Shown: one piece after another, positions 6,174 to 8,099 of the stretch | Position numbering within the stretch: position 1 is the stretch's first letter | Layout: the number at the start of each line of letters is the position of its first letter | Source of the DNA: Pseudomonadota bacterium | GTDB lineage: Bacteria > Pseudomonadota > Gammaproteobacteria > Xanthomonadales > Xanthomonadaceae | Reading direction: 5' to 3' | Length of the DNA stretch: 8,099 bases | Assembly (NCBI GenBank): GCA_023391775.1 | Contig: JAEWAG010000400.1 | Span: 1 to 8,099, forward strand | The notes under the pieces: model-generated | Told to the model about the DNA's origin: nothing | Seen by the model: only the letters and a program-made list of their open reading frames with translations | Databases searched by the model: none | Program-made: the position numbers and the translations under genes

Positions 6174-7162
6174 GCGGACACCTCCCGGCGCACCAGGTCG
6201 ACCGCATAGCCGGCGGCGCCGAGCAGCCCGGCCTGGGGATGGAGCACCGCCAGCGACGGCACCCGGGCCATGGTCGGCGAGAAGCGGCCCTTGTATTCGA
6301 AGCGCTGGCGGAAGCCGGAGTGGCGCAGCGACTCCAGCATCCTGGGCACCAGGCCGCCGGTCAGGAACACGCCGTCCCACGCCCCGAGGGTCAGGACCAG
6401 GTCGCCGGAAATCGCGCCGAACACCGCGCAGAACACGTCCACCGCGCGCATGCACAGCGGGTCGCCGGCGGCCGCGCGGGCGGTGACGTCCTTGGGCTCG
6501 AGCAGGCCCGGGTCGTGGCCGGCAAGCTCGCAGACCGCACGGTGGATGTTGACCAGGCCCGGGCCGCAGATCAGGCGCTCGTTGGAGACGCGGCCGAACT
6601 GCGCCGAGAGGATCTCCAGGATGCGGATCTCCTCCGGCGTGCCCGGCGGGAAGCTGACGTGGCCACCCTCGGTCTCCAGCGGGTAGCAGCGGCCGTCACG
6701 CACCACCAGGCCGCCGACGCCCAGGCCGGTTCCGGGGCCGAGCACCGCATAGGTGCGCGGTTCGCCCGCTGCGGCCGGGGTCCAGGAGGCGCCGCCGATC
6801 GGCACCACGTCCTCCGGCCGGTACAGGCTGATGGCCATGGCCTGGGCGGCGAAATCGTTGATCAGGTGGACCTGCTCGAAGCCGAGCATCTCGCGCGTGC
6901 GCGGCTTGGAGATCACCCACGGGTGGTTGGTGATCCGGGCCTCGTCGCCGTCCACGCGGCCGGCGACGGCGAACACGCCACGGCGGGCGGTGGCGCCAGC
7001 CTCGTCGAGATAGTGCCGCGCGGCCTCGGCCAGCGACGGGAACTGGGCCACGGCGAACTCGCGCACGCTGTCGGCCACCAGCGGCGAGGTCGCGCTGGCA
7101 TCAGCCAGGGCGAAGCGCGCGTTGGTGCCGCCGATGTCGGCAATCAGGAAGGGATCGGCCAT
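6170..7162 (-). CDS. glk: Glucokinase, E. coli Glk type
   Basis: Glk phosphorylates glucose to glucose-6-phosphate with ATP, feeding Zwf encoded just upstream. The product of 330 aa is close to E. coli Glk (321 aa). Motifs in order are DIGGTNARFAL (residues 9-19, phosphate-binding), LINDF (100-104, catalytic-base Asp103), LGPGTGLGV (141-149), ETEGGHVSFPP (163-173, glucose-contacting Glu165 and His168), NERLICGPGLVN with Glu195, and FLTGG (266-270) near the C-terminus. The absence of a ROK-type zinc/cysteine motif argues against a ROK glucokinase. The frame is open upstream within zwf, but the ATG at 7162-7160 gives the expected N-terminus and lies 2 nt after the zwf stop. There is no clear ribosome-binding site, so reinitiation after zwf is likely. 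The TGA stop overlaps the pgl ATG. Confidence 0.96.
   Translation of the reverse strand: MADPFLIADIGGTNARFALADASATSPLVADSVREFAVAQFPSLAEAARHYLDEAGATARRGVFAVAGRVDGDEARITNHPWVISKPRTREMLGFEQVHLINDFAAQAMAISLYRPEDVVPIGGASWTPAAAGEPRTYAVLGPGTGLGVGGLVVRDGRCYPLETEGGHVSFPPGTPEEIRILEILSAQFGRVSNERLICGPGLVNIHRAVCELAGHDPGLLEPKDVTARAAAGDPLCMRAVDVFCAVFGAISGDLVLTLGAWDGVFLTGGLVPRMLESLRHSGFRQRFEYKGRFSPTMARVPSLAVLHPQAGLLGAAGYAVDLVRREVSA
6179..6186 (-). promoter_or_regulatory. Strong ribosome-binding site for pgl, inside glk
   Basis: GGGAGGTG on the minus strand (6186-6179) contains a full GGAGGT core. Counting from the second G of GGAGG, 7 nt separate it from the pgl ATG at 6173. It lies inside the last codons of glk and fixes the pgl start. 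It is the best Shine-Dalgarno sequence in the minus-strand cluster: edd and glk have none that is clear, and eda has GGAG with a long spacer. Confidence 0.85.
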
Positions 7163-7164
7163 CT

Positions 7165-8099
<935 letters not shown>

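Noticed and set aside
6174..6455. Longer form of Pgl starting inside glk
   Set aside because: The extra 94 residues are an out-of-frame reading of glk with no family similarity; the ATG at 6173 has the strong ribosome-binding site and the expected N-terminus.

Overview
This window is a GC-rich stretch of bacterial chromosome. It most likely comes from the Xanthomonadaceae/Lysobacteraceae (a Lysobacter, Luteimonas, Pseudoxanthomonas or Stenotrophomonas type of genome). The reasons are the strong G/C bias at third codon positions, the protein signatures, the gene order, and a pair of short palindromes with a GTAG or GTAG-like foot that resemble the SMAG/REP repeats described in Stenotrophomonas. 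The genus cannot be fixed from the sequence alone.

Minus strand, read right to left (8099 to 2684): zwf (5' end outside the window), glk, pgl, edd, eda. This is a complete route from glucose to pyruvate plus glyceraldehyde-3-phosphate. Glk phosphorylates glucose, Zwf oxidises glucose-6-phosphate, Pgl hydrolyses the lactone, Edd dehydrates 6-phosphogluconate to KDPG, and Eda splits KDPG. Spacing divides the cluster into two parts. zwf, glk and pgl are nearly fused: 2 nt separate zwf from glk, and glk overlaps pgl by ATGA. edd and eda are each preceded by a gap (113 nt and 89 nt) that holds a GC-rich hairpin. I see no convincing internal promoter, so one transcript starting upstream of zwf, outside the window, is the simplest reading.

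Plus strand (1 to 2539): the 3' part of a large gene that enters the window from the left. It encodes the end of a discoidin (F5/8 type C)-like domain followed by an (alpha/alpha) toroid domain like those of six-hairpin glycosidases (glucoamylase/GH63/GH78-like). Its activity is not recognisable. It converges on the Entner-Doudoroff cluster, which may imply a link to sugar supply, but this is inference.

Junction (about 2405-2683): this is the most unusual part. The last 45 or so codons of the plus-strand gene look like intergenic DNA that has been read through. They contain a G-quadruplex-type motif. The stop codon TAG is the TAG of the GTAG foot of a REP-like palindrome. A second, inverted copy with a degenerate foot follows, and then a bidirectional intrinsic terminator that serves both converging units.

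There is no tRNA, rRNA, CRISPR array or insertion sequence, and no gene-free stretch longer than 300 bases. Apart from the glycosidase-like gene and the repeat junction, the window is ordinary central metabolism, and I see no evidence for a wholly new system.
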